A DNA stretch of 64,000 nucleotides, taken from Pyricularia pennisetigena. Taxonomy: Eukaryota > Ascomycota > Sordariomycetes > Magnaporthales > Pyriculariaceae. Both the position numbers and the translations under genes were made by a program. The notes beneath the pieces were generated by a model that had not been told where the DNA came from, searched no databases, and was given only the letters and a program-made list of their open reading frames with translations. Each line of letters begins with the position of its first letter. The stretch's first letter is position 1. The stretch is from NCBI RefSeq assembly GCF_004337985.1, contig NC_043741.1, positions 6,843,937 to 6,907,936 on the forward strand, read 5' to 3'. Below, piece by piece: positions 23,611 to 36,050 of this stretch.

Positions 23611-26040
23611 CCTCTCTTGTTTTTCTATGTCTAACTATGAGTGACTAACTATCAATACCAATCGCTTTACAGTAATCTCGCCGAGAGAGCGAGAGAGAAA
23701 GACATACAGCAGTAAACATAAATTTGAGATTACTCCTCGCACTCGGCCGACTTACCGAATGACTTGTTTGGCCCAGTCTTACTAGCCCGTCGTGGCTGCC
23801 GAACTTGGTAGTAAAGTTGCGCCCCGGACGGTTCTTTCTGGTTTAGTCCCATATTTTAGTAGGCATCTCGTTTCAACTCTAAGGTCATGGTCCAATTCAA
23901 AATTCACGTACAGTAAGTAACTATTGTATCAACATCTATTACACAATTGACATGGAAGACAGGCAACGCAAGGTGGGATAGCGCGCCACACTTTCACGCC
24001 CTCTCTCGATCCATGCTTACTATCGCAGCCTCATCCCACTCAAACCACCTGGCCACTAATACAAGCCACATTTTCCCCCATCAGCTGCACTGTGGGTATA
24101 CAACGTAATAGAATGTCCAAGATAGCTGATTTACCACGTAGACAAAACATACACCTCTATATTTTGTCCTTTCTTCCCGTTGTCTTGCGTACACCCTGTC
24201 CCGTTCGTTTGCCGGATTCGTCCATTTCGCAAGCACTGCGTGGAGGGTTGTGATTCCTCAGCGCCCTGACGGGCATGCATACAGGCAAAATTGAATAACA
24301 TGCAAATGCAAATATAATATACTTTTACACAGCCTCTGGATGTAACCTAATCGATTCACTCTTATAATCATAACATATGGCTGTGAGATCCAGTGCCACC
24401 GGTTGGGTCAGTTGAGGATGCAGGTCCGTGTTCAGCCCAAGGTACAACTCCCTCCGTATGACCTCTTATGGTTTAGGACGGCTTGTTTGTTTGTTTTGTT
24501 TTGCGCTCTTAATGACACTGTGATATATGCATCTCTTCCCCCACATCTTGGCACGTTAGTCTATACTTTTGGTATGTTATCTTCGCTTGGATGCGCGTGT
24601 GATATCACCATTGCTTCTCTGCGCTCGGAACTGTCTGTTTGTTCAGAAATACAAACATATGCGGGCTGTGCAAGCGAGCCCAACATAAGGGCCCAAGAAA
24701 ACTGAGCTGAATTGTGCTTTTTTTTTTTTTTTTTTTTTTTTCTCTCTTCATATAGTGCGGCCTACTATGATAAACAAATCCAGGGGTCTGCACACAGGAT
24801 CAACTCAAAATTGCCCGTCTGTGGCTATGATTACAGTCTGACCACGCTTCAAAGCTGGCGGCTCATGTTCCGAACACTACGTAATATCACTGCTGAAAAA
24901 AGCATCAACACAACAAAAAAAGAAGAAAAATAAAAGGTTCTGGGCGGGTAATCTTTAGCACAAAAGATTTCCAGACCAAGACCCCTACCTGCACCTGCAA
25001 GAGGCTGAGATCGCCGTGAGAAGCTACGTCTGCTTCGCAAGGCGCATCGATGACGATGAATGTGTATCCTTGCGAAGAAGAAGAAGGAGAAAAAGTGAGG
25101 GCATCCTGCCCAGTTAGATCTTTGCTGCACAGCGAGTAGCTTGCCGTTTTCGGACCGATAAACAAACTCCCAAAAACGGTTGAGTGATTCTGAGGAAATA
25201 CAGACAAAGGCGGGAATGCTTTCAACATGGGTTGGCTGGAACGTTGATAACTGATGACCACACGGATAATTTCGTCGCTTGCGATAAACAATCCGACTGT
25301 GTGAGCAAAGGCCTGAGGGGGGAATCAGCAGAGGCCTGCATATCGACCATGATTGTGGTAAAACGATCGACAGGTACACCTCGCATCGCATGACTGTGGT
25401 GGATTCGGAGTATGGTTGTCGGCACTTATTGGAGATATCTAGTAATGAAATCAATCATTGCTGACAAGTGTCCAGTGTTGATGTATGTTGTTAGTGCTGA
25501 TGTCGCACACACATCACCAAGCAAAGTACAGCATATTTCGCTTTGCTGTGGTCGTAAAGAACCACATACCCTGATGCACAGAAACCTTTCGACACAGTCG
25601 TGTCAGCCAAACGGCAAAGAAAGCTACAAGACGGTCACTTTGGCAAGCAGGGCCCGAGTTTGGCCCCATCACCACCACAAAATACCAATCAAAACCCAGT
25701 TACCACAAGGGGCCTCTTGCAACTCTTCCAACGGGCCAGGTATCGAAACCCAGCGGCCGCCCCCAAAACATCATTTATAATCCATTCAAAGTCTAAGTGC
25801 CATATACGGAAGACCGAACAGAATGGGCAGCCCATGAAAAATCTCACGACATGGGGTCGCTCCGTGCGCAGCCATCAGGAGATACCAGCCTTGAATGAAA
25901 ACCAACGTAACCGAGATGTACCTGTGATCCGAATCGGGACAAAGGCACAGCTGAAATGCGGCAGTGCCAAGAGACATGTATCTTCAGCCAGCACAGTGAG
26001 AGCCAGGAGAGCAGTTACAAGGCCTCTCCTGGTGTGTATG

Positions 26041-26685
26041 NNNNNNNNNNNNNNNNNNNNNNNNNNNNNNNNNNNNNNNNNNNNNNNNNNNNNNNNNNNN
26101 NNNNNNNNNNNNNNNNNNNNNNNNNNNNNNNNNNNNNNNNNNNNNNNNNNNNNNNNNNNNNNNNNNNNNNNNNNNNNNNNNNNNNNNNNNNNNNNNNNNN
26201 NNNNNNNNNNNNNNNNNNNNNNNNNNNNNNNNNNNNNNNNNNNNNNNNNNNNNNNNNNNNNNNNNNNNNNNNNNNNNNNNNNNNNNNNNNNNNNNNNNNN
26301 NNNNNNNNNNNNNNNNNNNNNNNNNNNNNNNNNNNNNNNNNNNNNNNNNNNNNNNNNNNNNNNNNNNNNNNNNNNNNNNNNNNNNNNNNNNNNNNNNNNN
26401 NNNNNNNNNNNNNNNNNNNNNNNNNNNNNNNNNNNNNNNNNNNNNNNNNNNNNNNNNNNNNNNNNNNNNNNNNNNNNNNNNNNNNNNNNNNNNNNNNNNN
26501 NNNNNNNNNNNNNNNNNNNNNNNNNNNNNNNNNNNNNNNNNNNNNNNNNNNNNNNNNNNNNNNNNNNNNNNNNNNNNNNNNNNNNNNNNNNNNNNNNNNN
26601 NNNNNNNNNNNNNNNNNNNNNNNNNNNNNNNNNNNNNNNNNNNNNNNNNNNNNNNNNNNNNNNNNNNNNNNNNNNNNNNNNNNNN
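26041..26685. other. Assembly gap (645 N)
   Basis: The only gap in the window not bordered by a homopolymer. Missing coding sequence here cannot be excluded; the reading frame entering from 25600 is open but looks non-coding. Confidence 0.95.
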
Positions 26686-28052
26686 CAGACTTGCTCCGAT
26701 CTTGGAAAAGAATCGGAGACAACATCGATGCATCATGACCAAAAAGAAGAAGCTGCTCTACGGCCACGCTGGCCCCTTTACGGCAACAACCCAGCCTTGG
26801 CATAGCCTCGTGGCATTGACACCAAGAACCGCTTGGAAAGATCGGGCTGTGAATCCACGACGGGAGAGAAAGAAAGAGAGAGAGAGAGAGACAGAGGTAA
26901 CCAGCAAGATCTCTCCCGCAAACTTCACAAATAACCTCTTCAAAGGGCCCTAGGCAGGGGAGTTGACTGATTTCCAACGCCCCATTGCCAACCCGGACGG
27001 GAGTGCGTGGTCCTCCCGCATCGGATAGATCGACGCTCCCCGAGCCGGGCTGCACCCCGGTTTTTATCACAAACCGTGGTTTGAAACAGTGCCCTTCTCC
27101 GCGCCCCTGCGAACCCGATACGTGCCGTTCTAATTTCATACCGGATTAGCGCGATTGCCCGATTCCGGGCCCCGGCGGATGGTCCATCCCCTACCCGATT
27201 ATACTCATAAAAGGCCATTTGTCAGTCAGTGATGCGAGTTTGCACATCAGACCTCAAGATGCACTCCCACCCCCTGAAAACACTTATTCCCTGGACACTT
27301 ACTAGGGGTCCTTGGCCGCCATCTGTCACTGCCGGAATTCCCCGCTGCATACCTGGGGAATTCCTAAAGTTTCGATAGCAGTAAACTTTTGACGATATTA
27401 GCATTGTTTATATGACCTCTTCCACCACACCTGCCGGCCCAGTTTTATATGTAAGATGCCGGTGCAACATTGGCGTTAGGCCGTCGTTAAAATGGACATA
27501 TATGACAAGGAAGAACATAGGAAAAAAAAAGAAAAAAAAAGACGAGTGGCCAATGTAGAAGCGTGATGAGGTTTAAAAAAAAAAAAGGTAATGCGATGGT
27601 CGCGGTGCCTTATGTCCCCTTTCACTTTCATCTTCGCAACGTTGAGCCAGAGCCCGCACCCGGTTGCGCCCCCAAGCTTCCCATTGCCATTAAAGTGTAA
27701 ACCATCAGCCGTCCCAACCCGCACGCATCAAACGTCATTAAAAATGTTATTTATCCGCGCCAATTTTTACATCTTGTCGTGGTGACGATATGAGGAAGTT
27801 GGCGCCTCCCAGGGTGGAAACAGAGTTGGATGGCTCGTCACGGGATGTCATTTCTTGTTGCTGTCATGACTGAACCCGCCCTTCACGAAATTATCAAATC
27901 GCACGCTGGCAGTACGGCCTGATGTCCTGAGACATCGCCTGACTTCTGCCCAGTGCTCATCCTCACCCGACGAGCACATTTGCGTATGGAGCGGAGCCGA
28001 GTTGTTGGGCTTCCTTGGTCTCTTGATGATCCCTCTAAGGAACCCCGGCCAT

Positions 28053-29408
28053 TTAGGCCTTGCGCGAGCGGGGGGTGGACGATCCGTTGGCCTTAGCACC
28101 AGTAGAGGAACCATTGACGGCAGCCTTGGACGGGGTACCAGCACCTTCGGCGCCCATGAGGCTGTGGGGGTCGGGCAGAGGCGCCTGCGACATGCGGCGC
28201 AGGGACTTGCGAGCAGTCGGAGGCTTGCGCTCCTTCTTGTAGGTTGCAAGGTAGAATGAGATGAAAAGGACCAGGTACGACGAGATGCTGGCAATGCCGG
28301 CGAATGCGGCAAACTCCTCGCCGGCGCACTGGCCCGCGTTGGGCAACCAGGGCCAGTAGGTGGAGGTAAAGTACGTGTACGAGGCAAAGTAGATGAAGCC
28401 TGCCGGGATGAACCGAGTTAGCATGTGCCCAATGACAAGTTTGTGGAGCTGAGAGCCCCTTTTATGGGTCCACCGATATTCCGGCAGCCTCGGCAATAAA
28501 CATAGAAAAGATGCGCCGAGGAATGGTGGAAGGATTTCTGACATACCCAGGTCGATGACGAACTGTGTGATTTGGAGACGGGTGATCCACTCCTTCCACC
28601 AGATCTTGATGCCACGAGCGCTCTGGAAGTAGTACCAGTACATGACGACGTGGACCATCAGGTTCAGCGTGATGACGGACCACTGAACGGCGGTCGAACC
28701 GATCAGCTGGGTGTAGCAAAGAAAAGCGGTCGCTCCATGGTGGTAGCAGTGAAGGAAGGCTATTGACAAAGTTAGTTTGATGGCTGAGCGACTGGGTTTG
28801 ATAACCCGGGTACAGTATAATGTTTGTACATACTCAGGGGCTTCTTCTTGAGGAACAAGAAGACGGTGTCGAGCAGTTCCAGGTACTTGGTGAGGTAGTT
28901 AAGCTGTTTGGTTGAACAAGAGCGCGTCAATATCGTATCTCTTTTACGAGGCGGTTCGTCCCATGTGTTTGCCTTCATCCCAACAGAAGTAACGTACGTA
29001 GTACAGCACGATCAGTGGTTGGGTCCAACCACCCTCCTTGTCGCACACGGCGAAAAAGAGGCCACGCCTCGCAATGGTGGGAACAAGCTGCTCAATGAAG
29101 AGAGCCAGGAGAGCGCCGCTGATAAAGGTCAAGTAGAAGTTGTGGATCAGGAAGAGCGACCGCAGCTTGAAGGGCTCGCGGTTGCGCATCAACTCCCTGC
29201 CTCCAAAGATTATAATATAGTAGATGACGATGAAGATACCAGTCTCCTTTAGGGTCGACATGGGCGTCTTGCCAACCTCGAAGTGGAAATCCTCAGCCGG
29301 GTAGCCAGCGACGGCCTCGAAGGCCTTGCTGAAAATGGGCCATAGGTGTACGCCAAAGGGCCGGTCGATAGTCGGCAAGGGGATCTTGTCTAGTATTGAG
29401 TCCGCCAT
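28053..29408 (-). CDS. Fatty-acid elongase, ELO family (Elo2/Elo3-like)
   Basis: Four exons: complement of 28053-28399, 28547-28759, 28834-28903 and 28998-29408. The introns are 147, 74 and 94 bases, with donors GTATGT, GTATGT and GTACGT. The joined CDS is 1041 bases, 346 residues, and keeps frame. The ATG at 29408 (MADSILDKI) is the first in frame. Features: RPFGVHLWPIF near the N-terminus, several hydrophobic membrane segments, ELLDTVFLFLKKKPL, the family histidine box HCYHHG (HxxHH, residues 164-168), and a late membrane segment (SSYLVLFISFYLATYKK). The C-terminus is basic and Ser/Ala-rich. Known for the family: ER-membrane 3-ketoacyl-CoA synthases that extend acyl-CoA with malonyl-CoA to make very-long-chain fatty acids for sphingolipids. 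RPFGVHLWP and the fused KKKPL-T-FLHCYHHG are typical of the GNS1/SUR4 branch. The gene is divergent to the COX6 gene. Confidence 0.92.
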
Positions 29409-30863
29409 TGTGTCCAATTGGGTTTTAGAACGTGCGCAATGCGTCGAGACCTATGCAAGATCTAATGTAACGTTCGCGAGGTGTGCGTTAGCGAGGGACA
29501 CCCAAGGAGAATATCGATATCGATGTGTTTGTTGGCAACAAAAGCGTGCTGACGAAGAAAATAAGACATACATAATATTTCCGTCTGAAAAATTTCCCCC
29601 TTTTCTGCCAGGTAAAATGTCGTCAGAAAAGAGGCTGCACCCGAACTGTGGACTCGGAAAGATCGGATCGCAAATGCAATGCCACAACTGGACAGGTGGG
29701 TGGGTGCTGCGGACTAAGGTGACCACCGAGTCGCGTCGCAAGAAACAGTACGAAGAAAAAAAAAAGTACGTTCCAAGAAAGTCTTTAAAAGGAGTGACAA
29801 GAAGCAACGGGCGACAACGAGAAAAGAAGTGAGTCGGCTGCTTAGCTGACCATTTATCAGAGAAATACAAGATCCTGAGCAAAGGGGTGAACAGGAAAAT
29901 GTGGAAAAAGAGGGAGACTCGTACTTCTCGAGGGCGGGTTTAATGTTTTAATGAAAAGATAATGGCTATGACAGGCCAAGGCAAATATTTTGTCAAGGTC
30001 TTACCGTGCAACCCCTGCAAGGTTGACGGAAAAGGGGCGGATACTCCAAATGAGAAAATGAGAGAATGAATCCCCCCACCCCAGATTGTGGAATAGAGGC
30101 CAACAAACCCAAACACAACCGGGATTCTGGGATTTTCCCATTATTACTGCCATGTGATAATTTCTTATTCGTGCCTAGTATCTTTCTTCGATCCACTATC
30201 TAATATTTGACAGCATCGAACCTCTTGGGCGCCAGGAAAATCTGTCGTCATGGCTGTTTTCAATAGCATCGGTTCTCGATGTATTGTCTTTGAAGAAAAT
30301 AAAGACACGCTCGCGTTTTTGCAAGGGTTCGCGCGACGGTGCAGAAATCTCCATCATGACGTTGCTGTAAACCTCGTGTAGCATCAATTCAAATGGGAAT
30401 TTGGAAAGACACCACGTGACCGTTGGGCAGCACGTCTATGTTCGAAGCAGGTACCCAAAACAAGCCAACCGTAACCGTACCAAGCGTACCTTGCGGGAGC
30501 TGGAACGTGCAGGTGAACGCAGGAAATCCAGTGAACTTGATTGGTCGACTACAGTTTTAAGGTGGAGCGAACTTCTTCCAAGCAAACAGCTCCCAGAAAA
30601 CTATGGTAGCCTCAGGCAGCCAATCAAATCTGGGACTGTTCAGAGGCCGAAAGCTTCCAAGCATCACGAAAACATCGTTCGACCCGTAGTCCACCAAAAG
30701 CCATTCACCACCACCGCACGCCATCCTTTTGTATAGCTCGACCGACCACCGGAAAAAAGCTCAATTGGCTTGTCAATTGATCCTTCCGGCCACCGACCTC
30801 AGCTAAAAGCTCTCGATTGAAACAAAAAATCCTCTCCTCCCACATACTTTCCAACCAGCAATA
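29409..30863. other. Divergent promoter region between the elongase and COX6 genes
   Basis: 1.45 kb without a supportable ORF. It must hold the promoters of both genes. CCAAT boxes occur on the COX6 side (see separate entry). Confidence 0.6.
30540..30768 (+). promoter_or_regulatory. CCAAT-box cluster upstream of COX6
   Basis: ATTGG (inverted CCAAT) at 30540-30544, CCAAT at 30620-30624 and ATTGG at 30764-30768, within about 320 bases of the COX6 ATG. CCAAT is the binding site of the Hap2/3/5 complex, which activates respiratory-chain genes in fungi; the role here is inferred. Single five-base sites are common by chance; the clustering is the supportive point. Confidence 0.4.
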
Positions 30864-31766
30864 ATGTCGGCATCACTCCTGCGAATTGCGGCCCGGGGCC
30901 CGGCTACCGCCTTCCTCCGCACTCATGCCGTTGCCCGTCCTTCTATGGCTGCCCGCGCCGCCATCGTTGCCCCGGCTCTTTCCGCTGTCAACAGCTTCAG
31001 CACCTCGGCTCGTCTGCGCGCTGGCCCCCATGCCGAGGAGACCTTTGAGGAGTTCAGTGCTAGGTACGATACGGGTCTTCATGTACCTACGGCAGACGTT
31101 CAATTGCTGTGCGGGGAGGGACCAGGAGGTGCTGGGCTAGCTGCAATACAACTATTCGCGCCCTTCAGACATTTGAGGAGCGGCTTGGCTTGGAACCATG
31201 CTGTCTATATTCATTTGCCTAACCTCTACGTCGCCGACGCGCTACATCTCAGAGTCATATCCCCAATTGCTAACACACACTACCTCAAAACAGGTACGAG
31301 CAGGAGTTTGAGGCTGTCCAGGACGTTTTCGAGCTTCAGGTAAGCTTGCACCTAGCTTCATACCAGTTCTCCATCTGGAACACAACTGACTGTTTATGCT
31401 TTTTGTCCTGTAGCGTAACTTGAACAACGCTTTTGCCTACGATCTCGTGCCCTCTCCCGAGGTACTCAAGGCTGCCCTCAAGGCTGCCAGGAGAGTCAAC
31501 GACTTTGCGACCGCCGTTCGTATCTTTGAGGGTGAGTCTTTGTTTGCAATTTTTCAGCCAATCGAGCATGGAATTTGCGGCATCGTCCGTATGCCCCGTA
31601 CCATCCATTTACTAACATGTGTTTGACCACAATAGGTATCAAGGCCAAGGTCGAGAACGACGGCCAGTACAAACAGTACCTGGAGGAGCTCAAGCCCCTG
31701 AGGGAGGAGCTTGGCATCCCGCTCAAGGAGGACCTTTACCCTGAGGGCGAGGAGGCCGCACACTAA
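30864..31766 (+). CDS. COX6: Cytochrome c oxidase subunit 6 (COX6/Cox5a family), mitochondrial precursor
   Basis: Four exons: 30864-31063, 31294-31339, 31414-31531 and 31636-31766. Donors are GTACGA, GTAAGC and GTGAGT; introns are 230, 74 and 104 bases. The joined CDS is 495 bases, 164 residues. Residues 1 to about 50 are Ala/Arg/Ser-rich and lack acids, a mitochondrial targeting presequence ending near FSTSARLRAG. The mature part runs HAEETFEEFSARYEQEF, then AVQDVFELQRNLNNAFAYD, RRVNDFATAVRIFEGIKAK and LKPLREELGIPL, the pattern of fungal COX6. Known for the family: a nuclear-encoded matrix-side subunit of complex IV. The second exon is only 46 bases, and the first intron is the longest and contains in-frame open sequence, which misleads simple ORF finding. 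Confidence 0.93.
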
Positions 31767-32393
31767 GCTTTTATCTTTTGTCATATTAGGCGGTCAAACA
31801 GGATACTGATCTTAGATGTGGGAGGGTGGGAGAGCTCGAGTATGTGACTCTCCGTGTACAAGTGCACAGCAAAAGGGAGCGGAGCGAGAAGTGCCGAAAA
31901 AAAATAATTTGGGGAAAAGAGTCTTTGAGGTCTTTGTGCGATACCCCCAGGCAACAACCCTCGAACACAAAAACAGAGACACATCGAGATCCTCACTGGC
32001 GCTTGTAGCAACATGTACATGTTCACACACACACACAACTTTCTAGACATATTTCTTTAGATTCGGTTCTCCCCTTAGCGTCTCCTAAAAGGCTAAACAT
32101 ATCTCACACCAAGGCCATCAAGTCTATGTACGGCTACCGATACCATCCCCAATCCCAATACTTGTGTTGGTTGATTTGAAAGCCGAGACTTGTGAAATGA
32201 TATGACATCAGTAAGGAATATACGCTACATAAAAACTCGGAGGTCAGGGAATATTTGATAACTTGATAAGAATAATAATAATAATAACAATGGGCTTGTG
32301 GCCAGAGTCTCGTGGTCTTAACTAAGCTCGAAACTATGAAGACGTGCAAATATCTACTTAGAATATTACGGAATCCTCATGCTCCATCCGCGA
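31767..32393. other. Convergent 3' intergenic region
   Basis: Shared 3' flank of COX6 (+) and the HDA1-complex subunit gene (-). It holds an ATA repeat at about 32270-32287 and no gene. Confidence 0.6.
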
Positions 32394-34778
32394 TCAACCA
32401 CGCCGTATCTGGTCAATCCGTGGATTCCCCTGGAAGCCACTCATCATTCCGACATCCCCAAACATGGGCGGCACGGGGCTCGTCCCTCTGCTACGGGCAC
32501 CGACAGCCCCGCCGTTGCCGTTGCCGCGAGGGCTCATGACGCCCAGCCGGGGACTGCGTGGCACGCTCTGACCCCTAGTCTCGCGCCTGCCCTTGAGCGC
32601 CCGAAGCTCGTCCCGCAGCTTCTCCAGCTCGCGCTCGCGTTCGGCCACCGTCGCCTCGGCCTGGCGCCTCAGGAGGTCGAAATCGACCTGCTCGTTGCTC
32701 GTCTGGATTTCGTGGATCTTGACGCGGTTCTCGCTGGCCTTTTGTGTGAGCACCGCGTTGCTGGCCGCGAGCGCCCGGTTTTCGTTGCCGAGCTCCGCGG
32801 CCCGGCTGCTGGCCTCTTGGTATGCGTTGCGTGCATGCTCGAGGTCCTTGTCCTGCACCGCGAGCTTCTTTTGCAGCCCGGCCAGCATTGTCTCTGCTTC
32901 TTGCAGCTTCTGCTGCACTTCCCCGAGCTTGGCTAGATCCGGCACCTCCGACTTAGCTAGTGCTGTAGTCGCATCGTGTAGCTGATCCCTGAGTCCTGTA
33001 TTCTCCTCTTTCAAAGCTGCGATTGTGCTCTTCGCTTCCGCAGCTTCTGATTTTATCTTGTCCAATTGGGTGAAAGCCACGTCTCGGTCCTTTTCAAACT
33101 TGCCGCGGTCACCCACTGCTTCCATGTACCTTTTCTGGAACACATTGAACGTCCTGATGTAGCCTTGATGTTCCTTGTTCAACGCGTCCAGCCTGTTGGC
33201 AAGCGCGGCCGAAACTTTTGCCTTTTCACCCAATTTCTCCTTCAAGACTTCATTTTCCCTGACGATAGCTTCAATGTGAGCCACGCTAATCTCGGCTACG
33301 GGTCCATCTGATATGGGCAGTTGCGACAGGACCGACTCGACCGCTTCGCTAAACTGCGGTCGACGGCGAGACTGTTCTAGCGAGGAGGCCGGGATACCCT
33401 TCACGCGTTTTGCGCCGTCCCTTCGATCATCAGTATCCTCCAATTCACGTTTGCGACTCGCCGACCGGGATGGTTCCATCGGTTGCTCAAGACTGCTCGA
33501 AATCCTAGCGATATTGGCCAGCTGGTCGGCCTGCGAGCTTTCGAAGACATCGAGGGCCGAGTCAGGGATTGTTTCCGGCATCCATGCCCAGTCATAGCTT
33601 GGGTCCTGGATCAGAGAGGCAAAATTCTGCGCTATATCGTGCGGTTCCCCTCGTGGGCCAAGGAAAGGGGGATTTATGAGATTGCTCCAAATTTGCAACG
33701 TGCTCAGGAATAGAGCATTGAGCCTTTCGATTGACTCCATTTTTCTTGTCAATACCACGTCGAGGTGGTCCACTGTATAGCTTACTACCAGTGTCAACAC
33801 TATCGGTCTCCTCTCGCTGCTCGAGACAATATATGGCGTCAAAAGCCCACTCGACCTGGAGGCTTCATCATAGCCAATGACAACATTAGCGAACGATGGG
33901 TGCAGGGTCGGGTTTTGTTCTGTTGACGCAAGGACAACACTGAGTGGACCGGCATCTTCGTTCTGCGACTGCGAATTTTCCGCTCGGCGAAATTTGAACC
34001 CATCATTCTTGAGTATGGCCTCCAAATAGTCGTATGCTCGACCAGGTCTGACCAGAATCAGGACCTGCAAGGGCGCATCCCGAAGCGCATGCAGTAATTC
34101 ATAAACAAACAGCATCTTGCTGTTCGTGCCGGTTGCATGCCTCGTCATAGCCTCCCCTGACAGATCACCAACACCACCGTCGAAGCTGGGCAAGTCGCAT
34201 ATATCCAACAGCTCAGCCAAGACCTTTCTGCATGCATCGACGGCTGCCGCATCGGGTTCCCTTGCATGCGACAGGGCGGTCATCAGCTCCGTGAGGGCAT
34301 CTTTTTCATTGGCAATCTTCCTCAAATACGCGGGGCGCATGTTGGCGGCCAGCGACAAGGTGACAAGATATTCGTTGGTATCGTCTTCATTCGGCTCCTC
34401 ATCTGGTTCTGATGACTCGAGAGTATTTAAGGATCCAAGGACAGGTAACGTGAGAGAGTCTTGACCAGGTATTGGCAGTAATGGAGTCTGAGCCATGTCT
34501 GGGTTGGTCGATCCCATCAGTTCCGATGGGGAGATCGTTGATAGTACAGGATCTGGCTGGCCCAGTTGCTCCAAGTGCTGCAATGCTGATTGCAGGCCGG
34601 GGCCCTCAAAAGTATCGGCAGGCCGTGATTGAAACTCACGCAGCCCTGCCATAAGGTCATCGACAGCAGACGGCTCCTGGCTCTGCCTCGTGTCGTTTGT
34701 TGGACCTGATGCAGACATTTGGCTGAAGTCGCTCCCAAGTATCTGGGTGGCCCAGGCCGACGCGTTGGCGTCCGCCAT
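32394..34778 (-). CDS. HDA1 complex subunit (Hda2/Hda3-like)
   Basis: A single exon of 794 residues from the ATG at 34778 (MADANASAWATQIL); the longer open frame upstream begins with GTG, not ATG. The N-terminal 150 residues are disordered. About residues 155-440 match the class II histone deacetylase complex subunit 2/3 domain, with LLHALRDAPLQVLILVRPG, FANVVIGYDEASRSSGLL, and VLTLVVSYTVDHLDVVL followed by LNALFLSTLQIWSNL. A basic KRxRE-type patch follows (KRELEDTDDRRDGAKRVK). About residues 535-740 form a long heptad-rich coiled coil, and the tail is Arg/Gly/Ser-rich. Known for the family: Hda2 and Hda3 heterodimerise and hold the Hda1 deacetylase, removing acetyl groups from histones H3 and H2B in repressed chromatin. 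I cannot say which of the two paralogs this is. Confidence 0.82.
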   Translation of the reverse strand: MADANASAWATQILGSDFSQMSASGPTNDTRQSQEPSAVDDLMAGLREFQSRPADTFEGPGLQSALQHLEQLGQPDPVLSTISPSELMGSTNPDMAQTPLLPIPGQDSLTLPVLGSLNTLESSEPDEEPNEDDTNEYLVTLSLAANMRPAYLRKIANEKDALTELMTALSHAREPDAAAVDACRKVLAELLDICDLPSFDGGVGDLSGEAMTRHATGTNSKMLFVYELLHALRDAPLQVLILVRPGRAYDYLEAILKNDGFKFRRAENSQSQNEDAGPLSVVLASTEQNPTLHPSFANVVIGYDEASRSSGLLTPYIVSSSERRPIVLTLVVSYTVDHLDVVLTRKMESIERLNALFLSTLQIWSNLINPPFLGPRGEPHDIAQNFASLIQDPSYDWAWMPETIPDSALDVFESSQADQLANIARISSSLEQPMEPSRSASRKRELEDTDDRRDGAKRVKGIPASSLEQSRRRPQFSEAVESVLSQLPISDGPVAEISVAHIEAIVRENEVLKEKLGEKAKVSAALANRLDALNKEHQGYIRTFNVFQKRYMEAVGDRGKFEKDRDVAFTQLDKIKSEAAEAKSTIAALKEENTGLRDQLHDATTALAKSEVPDLAKLGEVQQKLQEAETMLAGLQKKLAVQDKDLEHARNAYQEASSRAAELGNENRALAASNAVLTQKASENRVKIHEIQTSNEQVDFDLLRRQAEATVAERERELEKLRDELRALKGRRETRGQSVPRSPRLGVMSPRGNGNGGAVGARSRGTSPVPPMFGDVGMMSGFQGNPRIDQIRRG

Positions 34779-36050
34779 ATTTGAAAGGCAAGGATCTCTT
34801 GACAATCGAATCCAGAAAGTCTGATCTGATGATGAAGGTATTGATTGATTGGCTTGCCCGAGTGCTGGAGATGTACAAGAGATTATGTAACGTAAGTAAA
34901 ACACGTGATGTCAACGAGGCCAAAGCTGAAGGAAGTTATCGGAACAAGTCTGTTATTGGTATTGGTATTGTAAGTCGGAGAAGCTGGTATTATTGTACAG
35001 AGGATTCTGGCGTCTGGTTACGAAGCTTAATCGAAGGGGCGCGGTTCGCTGGATGTATCTCAATTTGGTTATCAGTCAATTTGGGCAATTCAAGGACGGG
35101 CTATCCATCTAGCTTGAAGTACAACCCAGTAGCCAAGTAAGGGAGGTCAGGGACAATGGATTCTCGTCACGTGTACTCATGGCTTCCGGCAAGTGGGGCT
35201 ACCCGTTAAAGTGGATGTGCGCTTTTCCCACCTGATTAGGTTGTTCACGTTGGCCAGGTACGTACCTACCTCTGGAACCTTGCCATTATCGTAGCCATCC
35301 ACCGTTAACAAGGGTATGCCGCACGTAGCCCCCAGTCTCCCAAGAAAAAAAAAGGAAATCGTTCTTGATGCTGGCAATCACGGCTTAGAATTCCAGAGCA
35401 CCGTTGATTAGCCAGTCACTGTGCCTTACAGCCTGCAAGGAAACTTTCACCACTTCCTAGGCGGCACGTCCGTCCAAGGAAACTCGGTAAGCTGCCTCAC
35501 ATGTTGGGCTGTTTTTTTTTTTTTTTTTTCTTTTTTTCTTTTTTTTTTTTTTTTCTCGTATGCATTTCCTGCGTGAAGTTTCTCAGCTGACCGACCTCTT
35601 CCGGCAGTGACGAACAACGACAAACTGTGGCGTGCCCCGCTCCTCCTAGTACAACTTGCCGACTTTGATCTTGCTTGTCGGCCACATCTTTCACCTTGCT
35701 ACACTTTATTTTACTGCGCAAGCATAATTTCCTCAGCCCGATTCTCGCCGGGGCTCCGAGAGAACATCTGATCTTCGCTCGCCCGACCCTAGGGGTGCCT
35801 TCTGCCACGACTGTTTTCACGGCACCAACAACTACCAGCACATCTCACTCCCGACTCGCAGATCGTGCTGTTCTACGCCAGTTCTGCTTTCGGAATAATC
35901 AGAGCTACGACTTCTTTTTTCAAGCCCCCAGCAGCAGAATCAACACCTGCCGTTGGAAACACCTTCGATGTCTTCATACTTTTGGTGAAAGGATTGTCGC
36001 CGATCAGCGGGAGCACCAAACAGCCCTGCGGCGGGGCTTCCTCGCCAAAC
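34779..36050. other. Divergent promoter region, HDA1-complex subunit and Ulp2-type genes
   Basis: No gene supported. CACGTG E-boxes occur at about 34902-34907 and 35168-35173, the first followed by a TGATGTCA-like motif. A T-rich tract with interspersed C lies at about 35512-35555. Sequence from about 35560 on is likely promoter and leader of the Ulp2-type gene. Confidence 0.5.

Larger units (their letters stand above)
19981..28052. other. Long gene-poor stretch with two assembly gaps
   Basis: No gene can be supported across 8 kb. ORFs are short, or are artefacts running through N. Long poly(A)/poly(T) tracts lie at about 20887-20905, 21861-21892, 23581-23610 and 24719-24740; a tetranucleotide AGGT run at about 22333-22354; and a GA run near 26874-26892. 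Around 24849-25454 all three minus-strand frames are open, but none has coding character. A GC-rich patch at 26940-27200 has no recognisable feature. Confidence 0.5.

Noticed and set aside
24849..25454. Overlapping minus-strand ORFs of up to 201 codons
   Set aside because: All three minus frames are open together, which points to low stop density. No domain, no splice-consistent model and no coding-like composition; joining two of the frames would need an unexplained frameshift.
25600..26805. 401-codon plus-strand ORF and 374-codon minus-strand ORF
   Set aside because: Most of their length is the N gap; the readable ends show no recognisable protein.
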